From: Fusobacterium sp.
GTDB lineage: Bacteria; Fusobacteriota; Fusobacteriia; Fusobacteriales; Fusobacteriaceae
NCBI GenBank assembly: GCA_020024855.1
Contig: JAHHTB010000038.1
Coordinates: 1-13,715 of the forward strand
DNA: 13,715 bases
Direction: 5' to 3'
In this document: piece after piece, positions 6,772 through 13,715 of the stretch
Layout: each line of letters begins with the position of its first letter
How positions within the stretch are numbered: position 1 is the stretch's first letter
Made by a program: the position numbers and the translations under genes
Notes under the pieces: generated by a model
Databases searched by the model: none
What the model saw: only the letters and a program-made list of their open reading frames with translations
Told to the model about the DNA's origin: nothing

Positions 6772-7884
6772 TTACTTAGCCATTTCTTTTTCTATTATTA
6801 ATGGATAAATATTACTTCCTCTAAGTTCTGTACCTTCTTCTAAAACAACATTTTTATCCATAATAACATTTTTTATTTTACATCCTGTCTTTATTTTACA
6901 ATTTTGTAAAATTATACAATTTTCTACTTCTGCTCCCTCTTCTATTACAGCAGATCTAGAAATTATACTATCTTTTATAGTTCCTGAAATCTCACAACCA
7001 TTTGCCACTAATGAATTACTAACTTTCGAACCTCTTGAATATTTTGTTGGAACAGAATCTTTAGATTTACTATAAATAGCACGTCCTTCTTTAAAAAATA
7101 ATTCTTTTGTAGTCTCAACATCTAACATATCCATATTAGTATTATAATATGTTAGAAGAGAATTTACACAACCTAAATATCCTTTATGCTCGTATCCTTT
7201 TATATCTATTTTTCCTAAACTTTCATAAATAACTGATTTTAAACTTCTTGCATAGTCAGCATACGATACTTTATCTATTAAAGATTCTAAATAAGATTTT
7301 TTCATTACAAATATCTCCATAGAAATATTTGCATCTTTATTATCTCCCTTATTTTTTTCTACACTTAAAATTTCTCCATTAGGATTTATTTGTAACACTC
7401 CACAATCAATATAATTTTTATTAGCTTCATTAGTATGTTTATAAACAAGTGTTACTACTGCTCCTGTTCTCTGATGTTGTCTTACTACATCCTCTATGTC
7501 AACATTTGCAATTAGATATGTTGATGAAAATACAACATATTCCTCTTTTATTCTACTTAAAAATTCTTTATTATCTTTTAAAATTTGTAAATCATAACTT
7601 ACAGACTGATTTCTTTTATCATGGAACATATAAAGTCCTTTGCTTCTTCTATTTAAATCCCAAGCTCCACCACTTCCAATATGGTCTCTTAATGATCTAC
7701 TGTCTGTTTGTGTTAAGATTCCAACTAATTTTATACCAGAGTTTACCATGTTTGATAACCCAAAATCTATAACTCTATATTTTCCACCAATAGGAATTGA
7801 AGCCACTGCTCTGTGAGCTGCAAGTCTTCTTAAATTATCTCTACTTTCTGTTGCACTTAATATTCCAAAACAATTATTTAACAT
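6772..7884 (-). CDS. glgD: GlgD, glucose-1-phosphate adenylyltransferase regulatory-type subunit
   Basis: This 370-residue paralogue of GlgC has the same order of parts: a nucleotidyltransferase-like N domain with IGGKYRVIDFGLSN (residues 32-45), then a C-terminal left-handed beta-helix (about 290-355). The catalytic residues are degraded. The triphosphate-loop GGQGSRL of GlgC is replaced by a SATESRDNLRR segment (10-20). The SGDH motif carrying the metal aspartate becomes SSTY (120-123). The EKP glucose-phosphate segment becomes EKN. These losses are the mark of GlgD proteins, which in Bacillota pair with GlgC and alter its activity and allosteric response rather than act alone. It begins 21 bases after glgC. 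Its ribosome binding site is less ideal than the others, GGGGAG eleven bases upstream. Whether it keeps any catalysis cannot be read from sequence. Confidence 0.93.
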   Translation of the reverse strand: MLNNCFGILSATESRDNLRRLAAHRAVASIPIGGKYRVIDFGLSNMVNSGIKLVGILTQTDSRSLRDHIGSGGAWDLNRRSKGLYMFHDKRNQSVSYDLQILKDNKEFLSRIKEEYVVFSSTYLIANVDIEDVVRQHQRTGAVVTLVYKHTNEANKNYIDCGVLQINPNGEILSVEKNKGDNKDANISMEIFVMKKSYLESLIDKVSYADYARSLKSVIYESLGKIDIKGYEHKGYLGCVNSLLTYYNTNMDMLDVETTKELFFKEGRAIYSKSKDSVPTKYSRGSKVSNSLVANGCEISGTIKDSIISRSAVIEEGAEVENCIILQNCKIKTGCKIKNVIMDKNVVLEEGTELRGSNIYPLIIEKEMAK

Positions 7885-7905
7885 ACTTACTCACTCTCCC
7901 CAAAA

Positions 7906-9045
7906 TTATTTTGTCACATCTTCATTAACTAATCTATCTTCTTCTATCAAAGCTATTTCTTTATCACCAGTTACTTTTTTTCCTTCTTCTACTATTACTC
8001 TTCTTCCGCAAATAGCTCTTGTAACATTACCTTCCTTTTTAATTATACTATCACACATAACAACAGAATCTTTTACTACTGCTCCCTCTTCAACTACTAC
8101 TCCTTGGAATAATATTGAGTTTTCAACAGTTCCATTGATTACACATCCCTCTGTTATTAGAGAGTTTTCTATAATAGCTTTATCTCCAATTACTTGACTT
8201 GGTTTATTAGTAGATTTAGAATAAATTCTCCAGTTTTTATCAAAAATATCAAATTTTGGTTTTTCTCCTAATAAATCCATATTAGCTTCCCATAAACTTT
8301 CAACAGTTCCAACATCTTTCCAATAACCCTCAAATGGATAAGCTATAAGTTTTTTTCCTTCTCCTAATAATTTAGGTATAATATCTTTTCCAAAGTCATT
8401 AGATGAATCTTTATTTTCCTCATCTTCCATCAATGCTTTTTTAAGAACTTTCCAATTAAAAATATAAATTCCCATTGAAGCTAAAGTACTTTTTGGTTGA
8501 GCTGGTTTCTCTTCGAACTCATAAATTTCATCTTCATTTTTAACATTCATTATTCCAAATCTACTAGCTTCTTCTAAAGAAACATCAAGAACTGCTATTG
8601 TTGCATCTGCACCTCTTAGTTTATGATACTCAAGCATTTTATTATAATCCATTTTATAAATATGATCTCCTGAAAGAATTAATACATATTCTGGATCATA
8701 ATCATCTATGAAGTCTATGTTTTGATAGATTGAGTTAGCTGTACCTTTATACCACCAACCTCCATCTTCTTGCATATAAGGTGGTAAAATACTTACCCCT
8801 CCAAAGTTTCTATTCAAATCCCAAGAAGTTCCAATTCCAATATAATTATTTAAAGCCTTTGGTTTATATTGAACCAGAATACCAACAGTATCTATTCCTG
8901 AGTTTGTACAGTTACTTAATGGAAAATCTATAATTCTATATTTTCCACCAAAAGGAACTGCTGGTTTTGCAATATTCTTAGTAAGAAGTTTTAATCTACT
9001 TCCCTGACCTCCTGCTAATATCATAGCTATCATTTCTTTTTTCAT
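7906..9045 (-). CDS. glgC: Glucose-1-phosphate adenylyltransferase (ADP-glucose pyrophosphorylase)
   Basis: GlgC makes ADP-glucose and pyrophosphate from ATP and glucose-1-phosphate, the committed and usually allosterically controlled step of bacterial glycogen synthesis. The 379-residue protein has the nucleotide loop GGQGSRL (12-18), PAVPFGGKYRIIDFPLSNC (28-46), WYKGTANSIYQN (98-109), SGDHIYKMDY (125-134) with metal aspartate Asp127, EEKP (178-181) with the glucose-phosphate lysine Lys180, and YWKDVGT (241-247). A beta-helix follows from about 285. All catalytic motifs are intact, in contrast to GlgD. The frame also opens with GTG three codons earlier, but that codon is only two bases from AGGAGG, so the ATG is preferred. 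The ribosome binding site overlaps the glgB stop codon, suggesting translational coupling. Confidence 0.97.
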   Translation of the reverse strand: MKKEMIAMILAGGQGSRLKLLTKNIAKPAVPFGGKYRIIDFPLSNCTNSGIDTVGILVQYKPKALNNYIGIGTSWDLNRNFGGVSILPPYMQEDGGWWYKGTANSIYQNIDFIDDYDPEYVLILSGDHIYKMDYNKMLEYHKLRGADATIAVLDVSLEEASRFGIMNVKNEDEIYEFEEKPAQPKSTLASMGIYIFNWKVLKKALMEDEENKDSSNDFGKDIIPKLLGEGKKLIAYPFEGYWKDVGTVESLWEANMDLLGEKPKFDIFDKNWRIYSKSTNKPSQVIGDKAIIENSLITEGCVINGTVENSILFQGVVVEEGAVVKDSVVMCDSIIKKEGNVTRAICGRRVIVEEGKKVTGDKEIALIEEDRLVNEDVTK

Positions 9046-9056
9046 AATCCTCACAC

Positions 9057-9062
9057 CCTCCT
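9057..9062 (-). promoter_or_regulatory. Ribosome binding site of glgC overlapping the glgB stop
   Basis: The TAG stop of glgB runs directly into the site: TAGGAGGGTG contains AGGAGG. The ATG used here is eleven bases downstream, and a second partial site (GAGG) lies three bases before it. Termination of glgB translation would leave ribosomes at the glgC site. Confidence 0.65.
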
Positions 9063-11073
9063 ATTTGTTTATGTTTAAATTTGTTATTTTCTTTTTTATT
9101 GTTTCTTTTTTAAATCTTGGTTTTAATATAATAGTTGATAACGGCGGAATATTTAATTCAATAGAATATGGTATTCCATTTCTATCTTGCAATTTCGGTT
9201 GTATTAGTCCACCATTTAATATATTAGTACCTGAATATATATCTTTATCACTATTAAAAATTTCTTCGTAATCTACTAAATACTCACTTCCAACCAAATA
9301 GTTAAAATGTGGTACTGGAGTAAAATTACAAACAAACAATAAGAAATCTTTTTCATCTTTACCCTTTCTTACAAAGGAGATTATACTTTCTTGATAATTA
9401 CTGTGATCTATCCATTTAAATCCCTCAGATGTAATATCTTGTTCCCAAAGTGATCTTTCTTTTCTATACAAATTATTTAAATCTTTTACATATCTTTTTA
9501 TGCTGTCATGCTTTGGATATTTGAGCATCTTCCATTCAAGCTCTTCATAGAATCTCCATTCCATAAATTGTCCAATTTCAGTTCCCATAAAGTTTAATTT
9601 CTTTCCAGGATGTCCAAACATATATCCTAAAAACATTCTAAGACTCGCAAACTTATCTTCATAATTTCCAAACATTTTATCAAGAATAGATTTTTTACCA
9701 TGTACAACTTCGTCATGAGATAATGACAATATATAATTTTCTGAAAAACAATACATCAAAGAAAAAGTAACTAAATTATGATGGTATTGTCTATAGATTG
9801 GATCCATTTCCATATATTTTAACATATCATTCATCCAACCCATATTCCATTTATAGTTAAATCCTAAACCACCAACATAAGCTGGTCTTGTTACAAGTGG
9901 CCAAGCTGTAGCTTCTTCTGCTATCATAAGAGGATTTTTAAATTTTGAAAAAACTATCTCATTTAAAAGTTTTAAAAATTCTATCGCTTCTAAATCCTCG
10001 TCTCCTCCATATTTATTTTTCAATCCTCTAACTTCTGGTTGACCATATTCCAAATATATAATATTTGAAACTGCATCTGCTCTAATTCCATCAATATGAT
10101 ATATATCAAATAGAAAAACTGCATTGGATATCAAAAAACTTCTAACTTCAGGACTAGCTAAATTAAAATTAGCTGTTCCCCAACCTTTATTTTCACTTCT
10201 CCATTCATCTGGATATTCATAAAGCGGTGTTCCATCAAATTTTAAAAGCCCATGGGCATCTTTACAAAAATGTCCAGGAACCCAATCAAGAATAACACCT
10301 ATTCCAGCCTTATGAAATTCATTTACCATATATTTAAATCCATTTGGATCTCCATATCTACTTGTTATTGAATAATATCCAACAGATTGATAGCCCCAAG
10401 AAGCATCTAGTGGATGCTCTGAAAGAGGCATTATCTCTATATGAGTATATCCCATTTCTAAAATATATGGTAATAGTTTATCACAAATTTCCTTATAATT
10501 TAAAAATCCACTTTCATCTTTTAATTCCTGTTGAGTCTTTTCTAAATCAGGTTTATCTATTTTTTTTACCTCTGACTCTAATCTTCTTTTCCAAGATCCT
10601 AGATGTATTTCATAAATATTTATTGGATTTTCAAAAGGATTCCATTCACTCCTTCTCTTCATCCAACCATCATCTTCCCAATTATATGGTTTTGTAATAT
10701 CTTTTACTATAGAGGCTGTACCTGGTCTTAATTCTGAGTAAAAAGCAAAGGGATCCGCCTTTAAAAAAACTTCATTATTCTTTGAAGTTATTTTATATTT
10801 ATATATATCTCCCTCTTTTATATTAGGAATAAATATATTCCACACTCCATGATAACCATTAAAAAACATCCTATGCTTTGAGCCGTCCCAATTATTAAAA
10901 TTTCCTACTAATTGAACATCTTTTGCATTAGGAGCCCAAACTTTAAATTCAGCTCCTTTTTTCCCTTCTTTCTCAACTAAATGACACCCTAAACTATAAT
11001 ATAGCCTATAATTCACCTGAGAATGAAATAAACGCATTTCTTCCCCAAACTCTTTAATATCCTCAAAAATCAT
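9061..11073 (-). CDS. glgB: 1,4-alpha-glucan branching enzyme (GH13)
   Basis: GlgB cuts alpha-1,4 chains and reattaches them as alpha-1,6 branches. The 670-residue protein has an N-terminal CBM48 domain (about 25-125, with FKVWAPNAKDVQLVGNFNNW at 43-62), a GH13 barrel and a C-terminal beta domain. The four GH13 regions are visible. DWVPGHF is at 263-269. DGIRADAV (328-335) has nucleophile Asp333. MIAEEAT (383-389) has acid/base Glu386. LSHDEVVHGK (451-460) has Asp454. It lacks the extra N-terminal module of the 728-residue E. coli enzyme, which is common outside enterobacteria. A charged stretch of about 20 residues (roughly 165-188) is inserted between HLGSWKR and LNYKE relative to the E. 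coli sequence as I recall it. The start has GAGGTG four bases upstream and lies 18 bases after the DUF523 gene. It is the first glycogen gene of the operon. Confidence 0.96.
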   Translation of the reverse strand: MIFEDIKEFGEEMRLFHSQVNYRLYYSLGCHLVEKEGKKGAEFKVWAPNAKDVQLVGNFNNWDGSKHRMFFNGYHGVWNIFIPNIKEGDIYKYKITSKNNEVFLKADPFAFYSELRPGTASIVKDITKPYNWEDDGWMKRRSEWNPFENPINIYEIHLGSWKRRLESEVKKIDKPDLEKTQQELKDESGFLNYKEICDKLLPYILEMGYTHIEIMPLSEHPLDASWGYQSVGYYSITSRYGDPNGFKYMVNEFHKAGIGVILDWVPGHFCKDAHGLLKFDGTPLYEYPDEWRSENKGWGTANFNLASPEVRSFLISNAVFLFDIYHIDGIRADAVSNIIYLEYGQPEVRGLKNKYGGDEDLEAIEFLKLLNEIVFSKFKNPLMIAEEATAWPLVTRPAYVGGLGFNYKWNMGWMNDMLKYMEMDPIYRQYHHNLVTFSLMYCFSENYILSLSHDEVVHGKKSILDKMFGNYEDKFASLRMFLGYMFGHPGKKLNFMGTEIGQFMEWRFYEELEWKMLKYPKHDSIKRYVKDLNNLYRKERSLWEQDITSEGFKWIDHSNYQESIISFVRKGKDEKDFLLFVCNFTPVPHFNYLVGSEYLVDYEEIFNSDKDIYSGTNILNGGLIQPKLQDRNGIPYSIELNIPPLSTIILKPRFKKETIKKKITNLNINK

Positions 11074-11091
11074 AGTTCACCTCTACTTCAA

Positions 11092-11541
11092 CTATCTATT
11101 TTCTAGTTTTTTTATATATTCCTCATCTGTTATTACCTTTATTCCATTTTTTAAAAGTAACTCTGTTGTAATTCCATTTTCTTTAATAGTTGTTCCAGAA
11201 AAAGTTCCATCATAGATTTCACCACAACCACAAGATGGACTTCTTCTTCTAAATATAACTTTTTTTATATCTAAAGCTTTTAAAATTTCTAAAGTTCTTT
11301 TGGCTCCAAGATTATATTCAAAAGTAACATCCATCCCCTCTTTATTGATAACTTTTCTATTCTTATTTTTATCCTCTTGAATTTCAGCTGGAATTCTTGG
11401 TGTTTTTAACCCTCCGAGCTGTTCTGGGCAAATCGGAACAACCTTACCTTCATTTAAAAGTTGTAAAAATACTGGTTCTAAATTATTTTTTCCATTATAT
11501 TTACAATTTATTCCACAAAGACAACTACTTATCCCTATCAA
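11092..11541 (-). CDS. DUF523 family protein (YbbK/TudS-like)
   Basis: This 149-residue protein matches the DUF523 family. It has an N-terminal ISSCLCGINCKYNG segment (4-17), the CPEQLGGLKTPRIPAE block (38-53), RSPSCGCG (100-107) and YDGTFSGT (110-117). The cysteines are Cys7, Cys9, Cys13, Cys38, Cys104 and Cys106. Characterised DUF523 members of the TudS type are thiouracil desulfidases holding a [4Fe-4S] cluster on three conserved cysteines. Here Cys9, Cys38 and Cys104 are the likeliest counterparts, but I infer that from motif position only. The start codon is TTG, with GAGGAG six bases upstream and no suitable ATG nearby; the family motif begins at once after it. It lies 17 bases after the pseudouridine synthase gene and 18 before glgB, so it is part of the operon. 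Its cellular substrate is unknown. Confidence 0.88.
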   Translation of the reverse strand: MIGISSCLCGINCKYNGKNNLEPVFLQLLNEGKVVPICPEQLGGLKTPRIPAEIQEDKNKNRKVINKEGMDVTFEYNLGAKRTLEILKALDIKKVIFRRRSPSCGCGEIYDGTFSGTTIKENGITTELLLKNGIKVITDEEYIKKLENR

Positions 11542-11558
11542 TTTTTTCTCCTCTATTT

Positions 11559-12437
11559 TTATTTTCCAGATTTAAACATAGCAGAAAATCTCACTGGTAT
11601 TTTTGTTTCAAAAGATAAAATCTTATTTGTTCTAGGATGTTTAAAAACTATTGTTCTTGCATGAAGTCCTAATCTTCTTAATGGATTTGTAGTTGCTCCA
11701 TACTTTTTATCCCCTATTATACTATGCCCTAAACTTTGCATATGTACTCTGATTTGATTTTTTCTACCTGTCTCAATATCAGCTTCAACTAAAGAATAAG
11801 CCCTACTTCTTCTTAAAACTTCATAGTGAGTTATAGCTTTTTTAGATCCTTCTATCTCAACTGGACTTGAGAAAGTAACCATAGCACTATTCTCTTTTAA
11901 ATAAGATACTATTGTATCTTTATTTTTTTCAACCTTTCCCTCAACAACTGCCACATATTTTCTTTCTTTTACAAAATTTTGCCAGTTTGTTTGAAGTACT
12001 TGTTGCATTCCTTCAGTTTTTGCAAATATCATTACCCCTGAAGTTCCTCTATCAAGTCTATGAACTATAAATAGCTTTTCATTTGGATTTTTAGCTTTTA
12101 TATATTCTTTTACTATATTGTAAGCTGTTTTTTCTCTCTCTTTATCAGTAGCAATTGATAACATTCCTTCTGGTTTTTCAATAGCTATTATATCTTCATC
12201 TTCGTAAACTATTTTTATTCCTTTTAAGTTTTCCTCCGTTATTCTTGAAGCAGATACAATTACTTCATCTCCTTCTGATAAAATATGATTAAATTGAGAG
12301 GTTCTAACACCATTTACTAAAATTTGTCCATTTTTTAATAGAGATTTTATATTGTTTCTATTTTTTCCTATTAAATTTTCTATCAAAAATTTCATTAATT
12401 CATCATTTGTTTTTACTTTTAAACTTATATTTTTCAA
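11559..12437 (-). CDS. RluA-family pseudouridine synthase with S4 domain
   Basis: This enzyme isomerises specific uridines in structured RNA (rRNA or tRNA) to pseudouridine. The 292-residue protein has an N-terminal S4 RNA-binding domain (about 1-65, with SLLKNGQILVNGV at 32-44) and an RluA-type catalytic domain. The KPEGMLS segment is at 88-94. The catalytic motif HRLDRGTSG (126-134) places the nucleophile at Asp129. A TGRKNQIRVHM segment and LGLHAR follow near the C-terminal end. The layout matches RluC/RluD-like proteins, but the target uridine cannot be assigned, so I give no symbol. The start is TTG, seven bases after GAGGG; the first ATG in frame, at codon 15, would remove part of the S4 domain. 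It is the first gene of the glycogen operon and the nearest to its promoter. Confidence 0.92.
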   Translation of the reverse strand: MKNISLKVKTNDELMKFLIENLIGKNRNNIKSLLKNGQILVNGVRTSQFNHILSEGDEVIVSASRITEENLKGIKIVYEDEDIIAIEKPEGMLSIATDKEREKTAYNIVKEYIKAKNPNEKLFIVHRLDRGTSGVMIFAKTEGMQQVLQTNWQNFVKERKYVAVVEGKVEKNKDTIVSYLKENSAMVTFSSPVEIEGSKKAITHYEVLRRSRAYSLVEADIETGRKNQIRVHMQSLGHSIIGDKKYGATTNPLRRLGLHARTIVFKHPRTNKILSFETKIPVRFSAMFKSGK

Positions 12438-12444
12438 ATTTTAT

Positions 12445-12449
12445 CCCTC
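12445..12449 (-). promoter_or_regulatory. Ribosome binding site supporting the TTG start of the RluA-family gene
   Basis: GAGGG lies seven bases before TTG. No in-frame ATG or GTG exists between the upstream stop and this TTG. The S4 domain begins within a few residues of it. Confidence 0.7.
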
Positions 12450-12476
12450 ATTTTTCTAATTTTACTTTATACATAG

Positions 12477-12505
12477 ATTTTAGCATATTTTTTTATTTTT
12501 TTTAA
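12477..12505 (-). promoter_or_regulatory. Extended -10 promoter of the glycogen operon
   Basis: On the minus strand TGCTAAAAT (12477-12485) is an extended -10 element with a one-mismatch hexamer. The -35 at 17-base spacing is a weak TTAAAA (12500-12505). The predicted start near 12470 gives a leader of about 33 bases before the TTG start. This is the only good candidate for the six-gene run from the pseudouridine synthase to glgA. Confidence 0.5.
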
Positions 12506-12520
12506 GTCCTTTATTTAAGT

Positions 12521-12578
12521 TTTTAAAAAATAAAAGTTATTTTTTGTCAATTATTTAATTTTGGCAAAAAATAACTTT
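12521..12578 (-). terminator. Intrinsic terminator of nagA
   Basis: A 14-base perfect stem AAAGTTATTTTTTG / CAAAAAATAACTTT (12533-12546 with 12565-12578) has an 18-base loop that can pair further through CAA/TTG. On the minus strand it is followed by a TTTTATTTTTT tract. It begins 17 bases after the nagA stop and ends before the promoter of the next operon, so it separates the two units. Confidence 0.8.
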
Positions 12579-12595
12579 AATTATATAAGTTTTAT

Positions 12596-13715
12596 TTAAT
12601 TATTTTCAAATTTTATTTTTCCACCAACGACAGTCATTACCACTTCTCTATTTGCATCTAATATAGCAAAGTCTCCTCTTTTTCCAAGTTGAATTGAACC
12701 TGCATTTAATCCAAACTCTTTACAAGCATTTGTACTTGACATTTTTACTGCATCAAATATCGAATATCCTAAACTCATTATGTTTCTAAAAGCTTTATCC
12801 ATAGTAAGAACACTTCCAGCTAGTGAATTAGTACTTTTTAATCTAGCTTGACTATCTTTTACATAAACATCTAATTTTCCCAATTTATAATCTCCATCTG
12901 CAAGTCCTGTAGCTGACATTGCATCTGTTATTAATATAACCCTATTTGTTCCCTTAGCTCTCAATAATAATTCTACTGCTTTTGGATGAACATGAATTCC
13001 ATCAAAGATAATTTCTGCATTTATTTCATCTGAAACTAAAACTCCTCCAGCTATCCCTAACTCTCTATGATTAATTCCTCTCATTCCATTAAAAGTATGT
13101 GTTGCATGAGTAACTCCAGCCTCAACAGCTTTTCTTACATTTTCATAATATCCATTTGAGTGTCCTATTGAACAAATAACTCCATTTTTTCTTAAATATT
13201 TAATAGGCTCTAAATAACTATCATCACTTGCAGAAAGAGACATCATCTTTAAAACACCTTTTTTTACATTTAAGTATTCTTCTAATTCTTCAACAGTTGC
13301 TTTTACCATATATCTTTCATCTTGTGCTCCTTTAAATGCAACATCAAAATAAGGCCCTTCCATATGGACTCCAAAAATATTTGCTCCTCCATCAATATCT
13401 TTATTTTGTACTTCACCAGCACAAGCTAATGCTCTTTTTAATTCTTCTTTTGGAGCAGTCAAAGTTGTTGGTAAAAAATTAGTAACTCCCTTTTTAGCAA
13501 CAAATTTTGCCATTTTTTCAAGAGATTCTATGCTACAATCCATTAGATCTGCACCATCACAACCATGAATATGAACATCTACAAATCCAGGAACAACCAT
13601 TTTTCCTTCTAAATTAACAACTCTATCTCCTATTAATTCTTCCTTATATTTATCTTCTACTACTCTAGTAATAATACCATCTTGAACTAAGATACTTCCA
13701 TCTATAACTTTATCT
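12596..13715 (-). CDS. nagA: N-acetylglucosamine-6-phosphate deacetylase, 5' end cut by the window edge
   Basis: NagA deacetylates N-acetylglucosamine-6-phosphate to glucosamine-6-phosphate, feeding amino-sugar breakdown or cell-wall recycling. It is an amidohydrolase-fold (TIM barrel) enzyme. The frame is open without a stop to base 14 of the boundary codon (last full codon ends at 13714), giving 372 residues in the window against about 380 for the family, so only about ten N-terminal residues are missing. An internal Met at 13600 is not the start: the 38 residues before it, including an N-terminal beta-strand segment SILVQDGIITRV, belong to the enzyme. Counting from that Met, the metal and catalytic residues are His10/His12 in DVHIHG, Glu81 in HMEGPYF, His147 in GHSNG, His168 in THTFNG and Asp226 in ITDAMSATG. 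The HxH pair is as in the two-metal Bacillus-type enzymes, not the one-metal E. coli form. Confidence 0.95.
   Translation of the reverse strand, partial: DKVIDGSILVQDGIITRVVEDKYKEELIGDRVVNLEGKMVVPGFVDVHIHGCDGADLMDCSIESLEKMAKFVAKKGVTNFLPTTLTAPKEELKRALACAGEVQNKDIDGGANIFGVHMEGPYFDVAFKGAQDERYMVKATVEELEEYLNVKKGVLKMMSLSASDDSYLEPIKYLRKNGVICSIGHSNGYYENVRKAVEAGVTHATHTFNGMRGINHRELGIAGGVLVSDEINAEIIFDGIHVHPKAVELLLRAKGTNRVILITDAMSATGLADGDYKLGKLDVYVKDSQARLKSTNSLAGSVLTMDKAFRNIMSLGYSIFDAVKMSSTNACKEFGLNAGSIQLGKRGDFAILDANREVVMTVVGGKIKFENN

Noticed and set aside
12435..12453. Five-codon mini-frame ATGAGGGATAAAATTTGA overlapping the TTG start of the pseudouridine synthase gene
   Set aside because: It has no ribosome binding site of its own, and its AGGG is simply the site for the TTG start. 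A frame this short is expected by chance.
1..13715. CRISPR arrays, insertion sequences, attachment sites, tRNA or rRNA genes, toxin-antitoxin or defence genes
   Set aside because: No regularly spaced repeats, transposase or recombinase motifs, tRNA cloverleaf or defence-type proteins were seen on either strand. The genes are housekeeping and carbon-storage enzymes.

Overview
The window is very AT-rich, uses AGA almost exclusively for arginine, and has strong AAGGAG-type ribosome binding sites. It carries a compact bacterial glycogen operon of the GlgC+GlgD type. Gene content and style fit a member of the Fusobacteriota (Fusobacterium or a close relative) best. A low-GC Bacillota cannot be excluded from sequence alone, so the genus is an inference.

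Layout, left to right. A minus-strand promoter sits at the extreme left edge and fires out of the window. Next comes a two-gene minus-strand unit, proC followed by a gamma-carbonic-anhydrase-like hexapeptide protein, which ends in a clear intrinsic terminator. A divergent promoter region separates it from the only plus-strand gene, a DJ-1/PfpI-family protein, which is followed by a long AT-only inverted repeat and an intrinsic terminator. A 330-base non-coding stretch then leads to the end of the glycogen genes.

The centre (about 2.7-12.4 kb) is one minus-strand cluster. Its transcription order is RluA-type pseudouridine synthase, DUF523 protein, glgB, glgC, glgD, glgA, then glgP. The first six genes are separated by only 15-30 bases, each gap holding the next ribosome binding site, so they look like one operon driven from an extended -10 promoter upstream of the pseudouridine synthase gene. 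GlgC (probably modulated by the catalytically degenerate GlgD) makes ADP-glucose, GlgA polymerises it, GlgB adds branches, and GlgP releases glucose-1-phosphate. No debranching enzyme or phosphoglucomutase is in the window.

glgP is set apart from the other glycogen genes. A 165-base gap before it contains its own near-consensus promoter, a perfect inverted repeat over the -10/start region, and a strong terminator-type hairpin whose T-tract ends just before the glgP ribosome binding site. This is the most interesting regulatory structure in the window. It suggests that the degradative enzyme is controlled separately from the biosynthetic genes.

At the right edge is nagA (N-acetylglucosamine-6-phosphate deacetylase). 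It is complete at its 3' end but loses roughly its first ten codons at the window boundary, and it has its own terminator before the rluA-type promoter. All enzymes here are known families. I found no CRISPR, mobile element, RNA gene or obviously new multi-gene system; the novelty candidates are regulatory and contextual.
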